Positions 1 through 5,972 of a stretch of 32,094 bases of DNA are shown here, in pieces; position 1 is the first letter of the stretch; the number at the start of each line of letters is the position of its first letter. Source of the DNA: Granulicella sp. L46 (GTDB lineage Bacteria; Acidobacteriota; Terriglobia; Terriglobales; Acidobacteriaceae); assembly GCF_009765785.1 (NCBI RefSeq), contig NZ_LMUT01000009.1:1-32094 (forward strand), read 5' to 3'. A program made the translations under genes and the position numbers. Below the pieces are notes generated by a model, which did not search any database, was not told the DNA's origin, and was given only the letters and a program-made list of their open reading frames with translations.

Positions 1-166
1 CATCTACGCCTTCAACCCCATCCCCCTCGCCCAGGCCGTCACCACCCAACCCCGCCTCCTGCTCGTCGCCCGCTCCCTCCTCCCCCAAATCCAAGCCACC
101 TACACCTTCCAACCCATCGCCGCCTCCCCCACCCTCGAGCTCGGCCTTATCTCCCGCCAGCCCTAA
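1..166 (+). CDS. C-terminal end of an unidentified protein (cut by window start)
   Basis: An open frame runs in from before the window; its first complete codon is at base 2 and it stops with TAA at 164-166, leaving 54 residues. The codons are strongly C-ending, as in the neighbouring genes, which supports real coding. The visible part has alternating hydrophobic residues and ends TLELGLISRQP, as in a beta-rich or exported protein, but I recognise no family. Without the upstream part no function can be given. Confidence 0.55.
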   Translation, partial: IYAFNPIPLAQAVTTQPRLLLVARSLLPQIQATYTFQPIAASPTLELGLISRQP

Positions 167-236
167 CGAGCATTTCCAACCACCTCAGACAAGATCCGGC
201 CTCTGAACAAACGCCAACGGCGCGACACCATCACAG

Positions 237-295
237 CCTGGGGCGCAGCCCCAGGAAAACAATCCGATAGATCTTCAAGGGCTGAAGGCCCGACT
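237..295. repeat. REP-like palindromes upstream of rplU
   Basis: Two GC-rich palindromes lie close together: a perfect 8-bp stem at 237-255 and GGGCTGAAGGCCCGACT at 278-295. The second resembles the pair at 967-1023 between rplU and rpmA (GGGCT, short A/T loop, AGCCC, then GACT). This looks like a small dispersed palindrome family. It could act as a transcript-end or processing signal for the upstream gene, but neither has a U-tract. Confidence 0.5.
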
Positions 296-333
296 ACCCC
301 GAACGCCCGGCCCAACAAATACCGCCCAAATGT

Positions 334-363
334 TTGACCCCGACCACTCTTTCCCGGTAAACT
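334..363 (+). promoter_or_regulatory. Probable sigma70-type promoter of rplU-rpmA
   Basis: TTGACC at 334-339 and TAAACT at 358-363 are separated by 18 nt and match housekeeping -35 and -10 elements well. Transcription would start near 370, giving rplU a leader of about 205 nt. This is inferred from sequence only. Confidence 0.45.
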
Positions 364-382
364 TACATAGTTTGGCGATGCC

Positions 383-437
383 GCGGGATTCCTCCCGCTG
401 CATGGGCAGGCGGAGACCCACCCGATGCACCGCATCG
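383..437 (+). promoter_or_regulatory. Two perfect hairpins in the rplU leader
   Basis: Two perfect 6-bp stems lie in the predicted 5' leader: 383-398 (GCGGGA, loop TTCC, TCCCGC) and 423-437 (CGATGC, loop ACC, GCATCG). Ribosomal protein operons are often autoregulated through leader structure, so this is a candidate regulatory leader. I do not recognise a described L21 leader motif. Confidence 0.35.
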
Positions 438-574
438 ACCAGGTCCATCCCCAGCCGGGCAGCCCCCCATACGACATCTTGTAGAGGCACTTTGCAAAGA
501 ACCCGCAGAGCCGCCTTTCAGAAAATAGACCGGCATCGTGTGGTTTTCCACGCCCTGCCCTGAGGTTTCAAGCT

Positions 575-907
575 ATGTACGCAGTCATCAAGACCGGTGG
601 TAAGCAATACCGCGTCGCTCCCGGCGATACCGTCCGCATCGAAAAGGCCGCCCACGAAGACGGCGCCATCACCTTCTCCGACATCGTCGCCTTCTCCGGC
701 GAAGAGGGCAAGTTCGAGAGCGATCTCGGCGGCGCCAAGGTCCTCGCTGAAGTCGTCTCCGAAGGCCGCGGCGACAAGATCCTCGTCTTCCATTACAAGC
801 GCAAGAAGCAGTACAAGAAGATGCAGGGCCACCGCCAGAGCTTCGTCGAAGTCAAGATCAACGAAATCGTCATCGGCGGCAAAAGCTTCAAGGCCGACAA
901 GAAGTAA
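575..907 (+). CDS. rplU: 50S ribosomal protein L21 (bL21)
   Basis: The 110-residue product is a full-length bL21, an rRNA-binding protein of the large subunit. It begins with the family-typical MYAVIKTGGKQYRV and has the basic stretch HYKRKKQYKKMQGHRQ near residues 73-89. The start is fixed by this conserved N-terminus; a weak GAGGT lies about 10 nt upstream. It is followed by rpmA after 157 bp, the usual bacterial order, and probably shares its transcript. Confidence 0.97.
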   Translation: MYAVIKTGGKQYRVAPGDTVRIEKAAHEDGAITFSDIVAFSGEEGKFESDLGGAKVLAEVVSEGRGDKILVFHYKRKKQYKKMQGHRQSFVEVKINEIVIGGKSFKADKK

Positions 908-966
908 CCGAGTTCGAAAAGATCATTCCGTGGCGAAAGCCCGGCAACTGGTTTAGAGATAGGTCC

Positions 967-1023
967 AGGCTTTAGCCCGGACAACCAGGCAAAGAAATCG
1001 ATGGGGCTTTAGCCCCTGGGACT
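967..1023. repeat. Pair of GGCTTTAGCC-type palindromes between rplU and rpmA
   Basis: Two related elements lie 20 nt apart: AGGCTTTAGCCCGGAC at 967-982 and a copy at 1003-1023 whose core GGGGCTTTAGCCCC is a perfect 6-bp stem with a TT loop. A third relative is at 278-295. They sit inside the rplU-rpmA intergenic RNA and could shape processing or relative expression of the two genes; that role is inference. Confidence 0.55.
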
Positions 1024-1064
1024 AAATGCTCCGCCGGCAGGACCGGCACGAAAGAGATACAGAA

Positions 1065-1334
1065 ATGGCACATAAAAAAGGTCTAGGCTCCTCCAAAAAC
1101 GGTCGCGACTCAAACGCCCAGCGACTCGGCATCAAACGCGGCGACGGCGAAACCGTCACGGGCGGCAGCATCCTCGTCCGCCAGCGCGGCACACCGCACA
1201 AGGCCGGCCTCAACGTAGGCCGCGGCTCCGACGATACTCTCTACGCCAAGGTCTCCGGCGTCGTGAAGTATCAGAACAAGGGCCAGCAAGGCCGCTTCGT
1301 CAACATCATCGCCACCGAAGCCGTCTCCGCCTAA
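1065..1334 (+). CDS. rpmA: 50S ribosomal protein L27 (bL27)
   Basis: The 89-residue product is bL27, whose N-terminal tail reaches towards the peptidyl transferase centre. It starts [16 protein letters not shown] and contains RRG- and [15 protein letters not shown] family motifs. An upstream in-frame ATG at 1026 would add 13 residues unlike the family, so the ATG at 1065 is chosen. There is no Firmicute-like cleavable N-terminal extension. The gene is the second of the rplU-rpmA unit and is followed by a strong terminator. Confidence 0.97.
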   Translation: MAHKKGLGSSKNGRDSNAQRLGIKRGDGETVTGGSILVRQRGTPHKAGLNVGRGSDDTLYAKVSGVVKYQNKGQQGRFVNIIATEAVSA

Positions 1335-1354
1335 CCAAACCTTCGCTCCAAGCA

Positions 1355-1378
1355 AAAGCCCCGCGCAAGCGGGGCTTT
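1355..1378 (+). terminator. Intrinsic terminator after rpmA
   Basis: A perfect 10-bp stem (AAAGCCCCGC / GCGGGGCTTT) closes a GCAA tetraloop 20 nt after the rpmA stop. The 3' arm ends in TTT, with further T residues just beyond. The A-rich 5' arm means it could also work for the opposing minus-strand gene that ends at 1391. Confidence 0.85.
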
Positions 1379-1390
1379 GTGCGTTCCGTT

Positions 1391-1780
1391 TCATCTTTCA
1401 AGCAGCCGCCGTTGATCTTCATCCTCAAAATAACCGAGCTTGCCGGCCACGCAGGACAAGACCGTTCCCATGCCCGCGCCGATAGTCTCACGCAGTGCCT
1501 CCGAGAGTTCGACTTCCTTCGCGTCCTTCGAAGCATCTTCCGAGATGACCCAGCACTTTTCGGGCGCGCCCTTCGAGCGTAGCAACTTTAGCCACTCGTC
1601 TGGGGTATGGGCGACCTTCGGAAGGACAGCCTTCGCATGCTGAACTTCAAGATCACAATAATGAGCAAGCGTCTTCAGATACTCTTTCCGCCGCTTGGGA
1701 TTCGCAAGAAGCATCGCAACACGCTCTCGCTTGCTGGCTACAACGAAGCTGCGAACGAATCCTTCCTCGTGCGCGTTCAT
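1391..1780 (-). CDS. Hypothetical protein, 129 residues
   Basis: I do not recognise this protein. It looks soluble, with no signal peptide or membrane segment. The N-terminal half is basic and probably helical (VASKRERVAMLLANPKRRKE, roughly residues 15-34), and the C-terminal half is mixed with an acidic and charged end. It starts 2 nt after the stop of the flavin reductase-like gene, and its Shine-Dalgarno AAGGA lies in that gene's last codons, so the two are likely translationally coupled. The tight coupling suggests a linked role but does not say which. Confidence 0.75.
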   Translation of the reverse strand: MNAHEEGFVRSFVVASKRERVAMLLANPKRRKEYLKTLAHYCDLEVQHAKAVLPKVAHTPDEWLKLLRSKGAPEKCWVISEDASKDAKEVELSEALRETIGAGMGTVLSCVAGKLGYFEDEDQRRLLER

Positions 1781-1782
1781 CC

Positions 1783-2424
1783 CTAGTCCTTCCCCTCAAG
1801 CGGCCAACTCAACCGATCGATCGTGAACGTATCTCGGGTCGTGCAATACCCGCCCGCGCCATGCATCCTCCCAATCAGCCGCAGCTGAGCCGGGTCCACA
1901 TACAGCTTCGCCAGATTCGCAAACGCCGACTCGCGCACATGCGCATACACAATCCGCCCCAACACAATCGTCCCCGTCCCGCCCGTCTCAATCACTTGGA
2001 ATAGCTTGCACTCCAGCCCCACCGGCGACCCCACAATCCGAGGCACATCCACCACTTCGCACTTCGTCAGCTCGAGCCCCGCAAGCTTCGTCTCATCGGT
2101 CCCGCGCGGCGCATTCGTCGCCGTAATATTCATCGCCTGCGCCAGCTCCTCCGGCACCAGGTTCACCACAAACTCTCCCTGCGCCCTGATATTCGTCAGC
2201 GTATCTTTCCCCTCGCGATCAGCCGCCGCCGAGAACCCAATCGCCACCAGCGGAGGATCCGCCGACAGAATATTAAAGAAAGAAAACGGCGCCGCATTAA
2301 TCCCTTCCGGATCGCGCGACACCACCCACGCAATCGGCCGCGGCATAATCACCGACGCCAGCAGCTTGTACCCATCCGCCTTCGACATCGCCCCTAAATC
2401 AAAATGCGCAAACCCATCCGCCAT
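1783..2424 (-). CDS. Flavin reductase-like FMN-binding split-barrel protein
   Basis: The 213-residue product matches the DIM6/NTAB or flavin reductase-like family, which binds FMN and often reduces flavin for a partner oxygenase. Family features are MPRPIAWVVSRDPEGINAAP (about residues 27-46), the SFFNILSADPPLVAIGFS segment that follows, and GEFVVNLVPEELAQAMN near the middle. An AGGAG lies 6 nt before the ATG. It lies 35 bp after the MBL-fold gene and is coupled to the small hypothetical downstream. No oxygenase partner is visible nearby, so the physiological substrate is unknown. Confidence 0.85.
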   Translation of the reverse strand: MADGFAHFDLGAMSKADGYKLLASVIMPRPIAWVVSRDPEGINAAPFSFFNILSADPPLVAIGFSAAADREGKDTLTNIRAQGEFVVNLVPEELAQAMNITATNAPRGTDETKLAGLELTKCEVVDVPRIVGSPVGLECKLFQVIETGGTGTIVLGRIVYAHVRESAFANLAKLYVDPAQLRLIGRMHGAGGYCTTRDTFTIDRLSWPLEGKD

Positions 2425-2459
2425 TCAACGCTCCTAACGCTTTCTCTACGCTCTACCCT

Positions 2460-3461
2460 TTACACTCTATCCCCTGCTCTTACCACCGGTTTCCCCTTCT
2501 CATTCCACTCCACGAACGCCGCCGGCATCTGGTGGTCGTGCGTAAACAGCACCAGCCACTTCTCGGGAATCGCCCGCGCCCAAAACCTCTTCCGCTCAGC
2601 AATACAAGTCAGCGGATCAAGATCATAGCCCATCACCCACGTCGCATCCAGGTGATGATGCGTCGGCACCAAATCGCTCACATAGCACGCATGCTCCGCA
2701 GCTCCTCCATGCGCCCGCGCCTCAATATGCACGCCCAGCAAACTCGCCGTATGGCCCGGCAAATTCTCCACCGACACTCCCGTCACAATCTCCGCGCCCG
2801 TCTGAATCGTCACTGCTGGCAAACCCTCCCCACCCCGCAACCGCACATCGTCCCGCGTAAACCCATCCTTCCCCCCAAGGTCAATCAGCGTAAGCTGTCC
2901 ACTCTCGATCAGCGGATCGTAGTTCGGCGTAAGATAACTCACCCGATCGCGCTCCAGCTGCAACCGCCCATGCGCCAACTCCCCCGCCGCCGCAAAGTAC
3001 CGCGCATTCGGAAACGTAGGCCGCGAAACCCCATCCGCCCCCAGCGTCGTATTCCATCCACAGTGATCGAAGTGCAGATGCGTATTCACGACGTGCGTCA
3101 CCTCGTCCACGCGCACACCCGCAGCCGCCAGCGACGCCGGCAGCCGCTCTTGATTCTGAAAAATCTCCCGCATCTTCGCCGGCTGTTTATTCCCAATCCC
3201 GGTCTCGATCACCACCACCGCCGACCCCGTCCGCACCACCACCGTATTCAACCCCAGCAGGATCCGATTCTCCGCATCCGCCGGCGCACGCTTCTCCCAC
3301 ATCGGCTTCGGCACGACGCCAAACATCGCGCCGCCATCCAGCAGATACGTTCCATCGCTGCAAATAATCAGTTCCAGGTCGCCCAGCGTCCGCCGCGCCC
3401 GCACCAATTCCCCGTCGTTCGCCGCACCCGCCGGATGCCGAGCCCCATCAGCCTGTTGCAT
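2460..3461 (-). CDS. Metallo-beta-lactamase-fold hydrolase (lactonase-like)
   Basis: The 333-residue product has the HxHxDH signature (H128, H130, D132, H133), a later zinc-ligand His in GHTASLLG (H237), Asp263 in YVSDL, and a terminal His in FTHDH (H308 or H310). This is a complete dinuclear metal site. The arrangement resembles MBL-fold lactonases such as the AHL-lactonase-like YtnP group, but the substrate cannot be read from sequence. An in-frame ATG at 3536 would add 25 Gly/Arg-rich residues; the internal ATG is preferred because a -10-like TATACT lies 6 nt upstream. It probably heads a three-gene unit with the flavin reductase-like protein and the hypothetical. Confidence 0.85.
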   Translation of the reverse strand: MQQADGARHPAGAANDGELVRARRTLGDLELIICSDGTYLLDGGAMFGVVPKPMWEKRAPADAENRILLGLNTVVVRTGSAVVVIETGIGNKQPAKMREIFQNQERLPASLAAAGVRVDEVTHVVNTHLHFDHCGWNTTLGADGVSRPTFPNARYFAAAGELAHGRLQLERDRVSYLTPNYDPLIESGQLTLIDLGGKDGFTRDDVRLRGGEGLPAVTIQTGAEIVTGVSVENLPGHTASLLGVHIEARAHGGAAEHACYVSDLVPTHHHLDATWVMGYDLDPLTCIAERKRFWARAIPEKWLVLFTHDHQMPAAFVEWNEKGKPVVRAGDRV

Positions 3462-3467
3462 CCCGCG

Positions 3468-3473
3468 AGTATA
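3468..3473 (-). promoter_or_regulatory. -10-like TATACT close to the MBL-fold start
   Basis: On the minus strand TATACT is followed by 6 nt and then the ATG at 3461, with no Shine-Dalgarno. This spacing would place the transcript start at or near the start codon, so the mRNA may be leaderless. No clear TTGACA is seen 17 nt upstream. Confidence 0.4.
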
Positions 3474-3585
3474 CCGCCCACCCAACACACCATACCCCGC
3501 GCCCCAGGCCAATAATCGCCCGGTTCGCGCCGCCATCTTCTCACTCTACAAACTCGCTCTACGAAGCACGCCTACGAAGCCAGCA

Positions 3586-4113
3586 CTACGAACCTTTGGT
3601 CGCGCTTGCCACGAGTTCCGCCGCAGCGTCGCTCTCCGCCAGCATTATCCCTGGCGTCTCGGCAATCATCTCCATCGTCGCCGCCGCAGATCCCGCCAGC
3701 GAAGCCGACACCGGCTCCGGGTTCATCGCTCCATCCAGCGCCGCCGCCGCCGCCGCAACCTGCGCCGCCGGCGAGTCCAGATTCGCCGCCGCCGCCACGC
3801 CCGATGGCACACGCTTCATCTGGAAGCATGACCGGCACAGCACAGGACGTCCCTGGGTTGGTTTGAAAGGCACCGTCGTCTCAATCCCGCACGCCGAACA
3901 CGACGTTCGTGTCTCCGTGCGCGAGAACGGCAACGGTGTCGCACCGTGCGCGCTTGCAGTTCTGCCCAGCCCCGCCCGCTTTGCCTTACACAGCTTGCAG
4001 CGCTTGGGGTCGTTCTTGAACTGTTTGTCGTAGAAGAAAATCTGTTCCCCGGCAGTGAAAACAAACTCGTTGCCACAGTCGGAACACTTCAGCAACCGAT
4101 CGTCGAATTGCAT
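3586..4113 (-). CDS. Zinc-ribbon protein with alanine-rich tail
   Basis: The 175-residue product carries two cysteine clusters. The first is CSDCGNEFVFTAGEQ followed by CKLCK (about residues 10-43), the pattern of the probable zinc-binding zf-trcl domain. The second is CSACGIETTVPFKPTQGRP followed by CRSCF (about residues 72-97), typical of CxxC-ribbon proteins. The last 75 residues are Ala-rich and low in complexity. The start is supported by GAGAAGG 4-5 nt upstream. It lies downstream of rpsU on the same strand. A nucleic-acid-binding role is plausible from the fold but unproven. Confidence 0.8.
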   Translation of the reverse strand: MQFDDRLLKCSDCGNEFVFTAGEQIFFYDKQFKNDPKRCKLCKAKRAGLGRTASAHGATPLPFSRTETRTSCSACGIETTVPFKPTQGRPVLCRSCFQMKRVPSGVAAAANLDSPAAQVAAAAAALDGAMNPEPVSASLAGSAAATMEMIAETPGIMLAESDAAAELVASATKGS

Positions 4114-4269
4114 GGCGCCTTCTCCCAGTCATGCGGGATAAGGATGAATCGCAGCCGGTCCTTCAGCTGGCCCGGTATGCGTGTTCAAACCTGGTGTTGC
4201 ATCCTACAGGGCCCGGCTCTGCCAATTCCGTCTGTTCTCTCGCTGTTGTCTGAGGAACGTACGGTATTC

Positions 4270-4310
4270 GACGGGGGGAAAATGCTACCGTGCAGCATTC
4301 GCCCCCCGTC
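4270..4310. repeat. 41-nt near-perfect palindrome between rpsU and the zinc-ribbon gene
   Basis: GACGGGGGG pairs with CCCCCCGTC over 9 bp, then an AA/CG bulge, then AATGCT pairs with AGCATT over 6 bp around a 7-nt loop. The outer stem can extend by 2-3 pairs. On the minus strand it lies after rpsU and about 155 nt before the zinc-ribbon gene. It has no U-tract, so it is more likely a REP-like element, processing site or protein-binding palindrome than a simple terminator. Confidence 0.6.
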
Positions 4311-4376
4311 GAGTTCTTCCGTAATCCGCGCAAAGCCAACCTCGCTCCGCAACGGCCATCCTTGTTGCAAAACTCT

Positions 4377-4390
4377 ACTCCTTGCGGAGT
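4377..4390 (-). terminator. Short intrinsic terminator after rpsU
   Basis: On the minus strand a 5-bp stem (ACTCC / GGAGT) with a GCAA loop begins 3 nt after the rpsU stop and is followed by AGAGTTTTGC. The stem is short, so termination may be partial. Confidence 0.5.
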
Positions 4391-4393
4391 GAG

Positions 4394-4591
4394 TTAGTCC
4401 TGCTCTTTACGAACCTTTTTACGGTTCCGCTTGCGTGCGAGTGCTTCCTTCACGCGTTTCTTTTCGCCTGGTTTCAGGTAAAAGGAGTGGCGCTTGACCT
4501 CTTTGATAATGTCTTCCGTCTGCACCTTCCGCTTGAAACGACGAAGAGCATTCTCCAAGGGCTCGCCTTCTTGAACACGAACTTCTGCCAA
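4394..4591 (-). CDS. rpsU: 30S ribosomal protein S21 (bS21), TTG start
   Basis: The 65-residue product is a full bS21, with EVRVQEGEPLENALRRFKRK at the N-terminus and a Lys/Arg-rich end (KKRVKEALARKRNRKKVRKE). bS21 acts in translation initiation near the 3' end of 16S rRNA. No ATG fits: the best start is the TTG at 4591, giving MAEVRV, preceded after 9 nt by a strong GGAGGTG at 4601-4607. A longer frame from a TTG at 4618 would place that Shine-Dalgarno inside the gene. The non-ATG start could lower or tune synthesis. Confidence 0.93.
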   Translation of the reverse strand: MAEVRVQEGEPLENALRRFKRKVQTEDIIKEVKRHSFYLKPGEKKRVKEALARKRNRKKVRKEQD

Positions 4592-4600
4592 GATTGAATA

Positions 4601-4607
4601 CACCTCC
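4601..4607 (-). promoter_or_regulatory. Shine-Dalgarno that decides the rpsU start
   Basis: GGAGGTG on the minus strand lies 9 nt before the TTG at 4591. It is one of the strongest Shine-Dalgarno matches in the window and fixes the non-ATG start of rpsU. Confidence 0.75.
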
Positions 4608-4850
4608 AAACCTGCCAAAATGGCTATCTATTCAGCATACCTCCAACTGTTCGGTTTTCGCACTAGAAAAATCGTTCCAACTCAAGGAATTCTGCTACTT
4701 AGCGTCCCCGAATCTGTACGGTGGGGTCCCCTATCGCCGCACGACGCGAACCACCCTATCCACACACCACACCGTGCGCCCAGTCCGCACCACGCACCGG
4801 TGCCCCATCCGTACGCGCTTTTGCGGCGGCAGGAAAGTAGTTCCCCACCA

Positions 4851-4919
4851 CGCGAAGCCCTCTCCGCGTCCGCGCAGCACCTAGCCACCAAGGCAACTCT
4901 ATCGCCGTCCGCGCAGGAC
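4851..4919 (+). repeat. Two copies of the CTCGCCGTCCGCGCAGGAC repeat family
   Basis: A diverged copy is at 4851-4880 (CGCGAAGCCC, then TCTCCGCGTCCGCGCAGCAC) and a closer copy at 4901-4919 (ATCGCCGTCCGCGCAGGAC). They are 20 nt apart. Neither is followed by a -10-like hexamer, unlike the copies next to gene starts. Confidence 0.65.
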
Positions 4920-5080
4920 TTTCGAAGGGGCACGGCTGATAGCCCAAAGCTTCAGCCTTGGTCTCCGTGCCATAAACAGCAGCGTCGAAGACGCCCCCTC
5001 GCTGCCGCAGGCCGGAGCGGAGCCGCAGGCGCAGCGACCAAATCGCTCTCTCCACGAACCCCCACAAACTCAAGCGAGCC

Positions 5081-5110
5081 GCGCAAAGCCCCTCGCCGTC
5101 CGCGCAGGAC
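5081..5110 (+). repeat. Repeat copy in the promoter position of the carbonic anhydrase gene
   Basis: The copy reads GCGCAAAGCC followed by CCTCGCCGTCCGCGCAGGAC. It ends 3 nt before TATACT (5114-5119), which is itself 7 nt before the ATG at 5127. The repeat therefore covers the region where a -35 element would lie. Confidence 0.75.
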
Positions 5111-5113
5111 AAA

Positions 5114-5119
5114 TATACT
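5114..5119 (+). promoter_or_regulatory. -10-like TATACT before the carbonic anhydrase start
   Basis: TATACT is followed by 7 nt and the ATG, with no Shine-Dalgarno between. The spacing predicts a leaderless mRNA. The upstream region is the dispersed repeat rather than a recognisable -35. Confidence 0.45.
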
Positions 5120-5126
5120 TAATCCC

Positions 5127-5645
5127 ATGATCCGCTCCTATCGCGGCATCGCCCCCACCATCGCCGCCGGCTGCTACATCGACCCCTCCGCCCAACTCAT
5201 CGGCGACGTCCACCTCGGCCCCCAATCCTCTCTCTGGATGAACGCCGTAGTCCGTGGCGACACCAACCGCATCCGCATCGGCGCCCGCACCAACATCCAG
5301 GACTGCGCCGTCCTCCACGGCATGCGCAACCTCCACCCGGTCCTCATCGGCGACGGAGTCAGCATCGGCCACAACGCCACCGTCCACGGCTGCACCATCG
5401 AGGACAACGTCCTCATCGGCATCGGCGCCACCGTCCTCAACGGAGCCTACATCGGCGCCAACTCCATCATCGCGGCCGGCGCCCTCATCCCCGAGCGCAG
5501 CCAGATCCCACGCAACTCCCTCGTCACCGGCATCCCCGGCAAAATCCTCCGCACGACAACCGAAAAGGATCTAGCCCTGATCCAACTAGCCGCCAACAAC
5601 TACCTCGACTACATCCAGTCCTACCTAACCGAACCCACCCCGTAA
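5127..5645 (+). CDS. Gamma-class carbonic anhydrase family protein
   Basis: The 172-residue product has the left-handed beta-helix hexapeptide repeats of the gamma carbonic anhydrase family. The three metal-ligand histidines are present: H64 in AVLHG, H82 in IGHNA and H87 in TVHG. Arg43, Asp45 and Gln58 (RGD, NIQD) also match family positions. It lacks the acidic loop of archaeal Cam, so it is of the CamH/YrdA type, where CO2 hydration activity varies. The start is the ATG at 5127, since homologues begin close to MIRSYRG and the upstream frame is repeat-derived. It appears to be a single-gene unit. Confidence 0.92.
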   Translation: MIRSYRGIAPTIAAGCYIDPSAQLIGDVHLGPQSSLWMNAVVRGDTNRIRIGARTNIQDCAVLHGMRNLHPVLIGDGVSIGHNATVHGCTIEDNVLIGIGATVLNGAYIGANSIIAAGALIPERSQIPRNSLVTGIPGKILRTTTEKDLALIQLAANNYLDYIQSYLTEPTP

Positions 5646-5658
5646 GCCCCGCCGGATT

Positions 5659-5820
5659 CTATTCCTGAATGCCGGGATTTAAGGTTTTTAGTAAGGCTTC
5701 GATCGCGTCCAATTCTTTCCTCAGGTCCGAGTCTTTCGAATCAAACTTCAGTTGGCTTACATCCCTAGGGACATGCCTTATGTTCATCGTCGCTATCTCG
5801 GACCCCATCACGACAAACAT
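5659..5820 (-). pseudogene. Small orphan frame, possible gene remnant (53 residues)
   Basis: On the minus strand an ATG at 5820 opens 53 codons ending in TAG at 5659. The frame is open upstream to a TGA near 5865, so residues before the ATG (FWKTIPTYM) may belong to the same protein. The sequence is protein-like, with hydrophobic then charged stretches (FVVMGSEIATMNIRHV, then DSDLRKELDAIEALLKTL), and uses codons such as ATA, TTA and ATT that are rare nearby. I recognise no family. It may be the surviving end of a degraded, acquired gene or a small real gene; no Shine-Dalgarno is visible. Confidence 0.3.
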
Positions 5821-5894
5821 GTAGGTAGGAATAGTCTTCCAGAAGGTACCCGACGCAGGGGCTCATTCCACGTCCAGGAAAAGGCGTGCCCCGC

Positions 5895-5952
5895 CACGTG
5901 AAGGCCCCCCGCCGTCGCGCTGGACCGAAGTCCCTCGCCGTCCGCGCACGAC
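5895..5952 (+). repeat. Tandem repeat copies before the transglutaminase/TPR gene
   Basis: Two units of about 27-30 nt lie head to tail: a diverged one at 5895-5925 ending CCGTCGCGCTGGAC and a close one at 5926-5952 (CGAAGTC, then CCTCGCCGTCCGCGCACGAC). The second ends 5 nt before a -10-like TATACA at 5958-5963, 9 nt from the ATG. Same layout as at the carbonic anhydrase and hisS genes. Confidence 0.7.
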
Positions 5953-5972
5953 TCTGTTATACAGCTAAGATC

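Larger units (their letters stand above)
167..574 (+). other. 408-bp gap: small palindromes, then the rplU promoter and leader
   Basis: No convincing gene is present. The first half holds a perfect 8-bp hairpin at 237-255 (CCTGGGGC, loop GCA, GCCCCAGG) and a related element at 278-295 (GGGCTGAAGGCCCGACT). The second half holds a sigma70-like promoter and two further hairpins, listed separately. Short frames on both strands here have no consistent codon bias. Confidence 0.6.
4608..5126. other. 519-bp divergent gap between rpsU and the carbonic anhydrase gene
   Basis: No gene is supported. An open frame continuous with the carbonic anhydrase gene runs through most of it, but its translation is Arg/Pro/Ser-rich with no domain, and the true start is at 5127. 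The gap holds three members of the dispersed GC-rich repeat (about 4851-4880, 4901-4919, 5081-5110). The rpsU-proximal 100 bp are AT-richer and probably hold its promoter. Confidence 0.6.
5646..5972. other. 327-bp gap with an orphan small frame and tandem repeat copies
   Basis: The left part contains a short minus-strand frame (5659-5820, listed separately) with AT-richer codons than its neighbours. The right part contains two adjacent copies of the dispersed repeat (5895-5952) and a -10-like hexamer before the next gene. No other feature is apparent. Confidence 0.5.

Noticed and set aside
1447..1456. Short match to the dispersed repeat (CACGCAGGAC) in the 129-residue hypothetical gene
   Set aside because: Only about ten bases match and the CGCCGTCC half is absent, so chance is the simpler explanation.
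2532..3515. 327-codon frame antisense to the MBL-fold gene
   Set aside because: Arg/His/Pro/Gln-rich with no fold; the minus-strand gene has all metal ligands.
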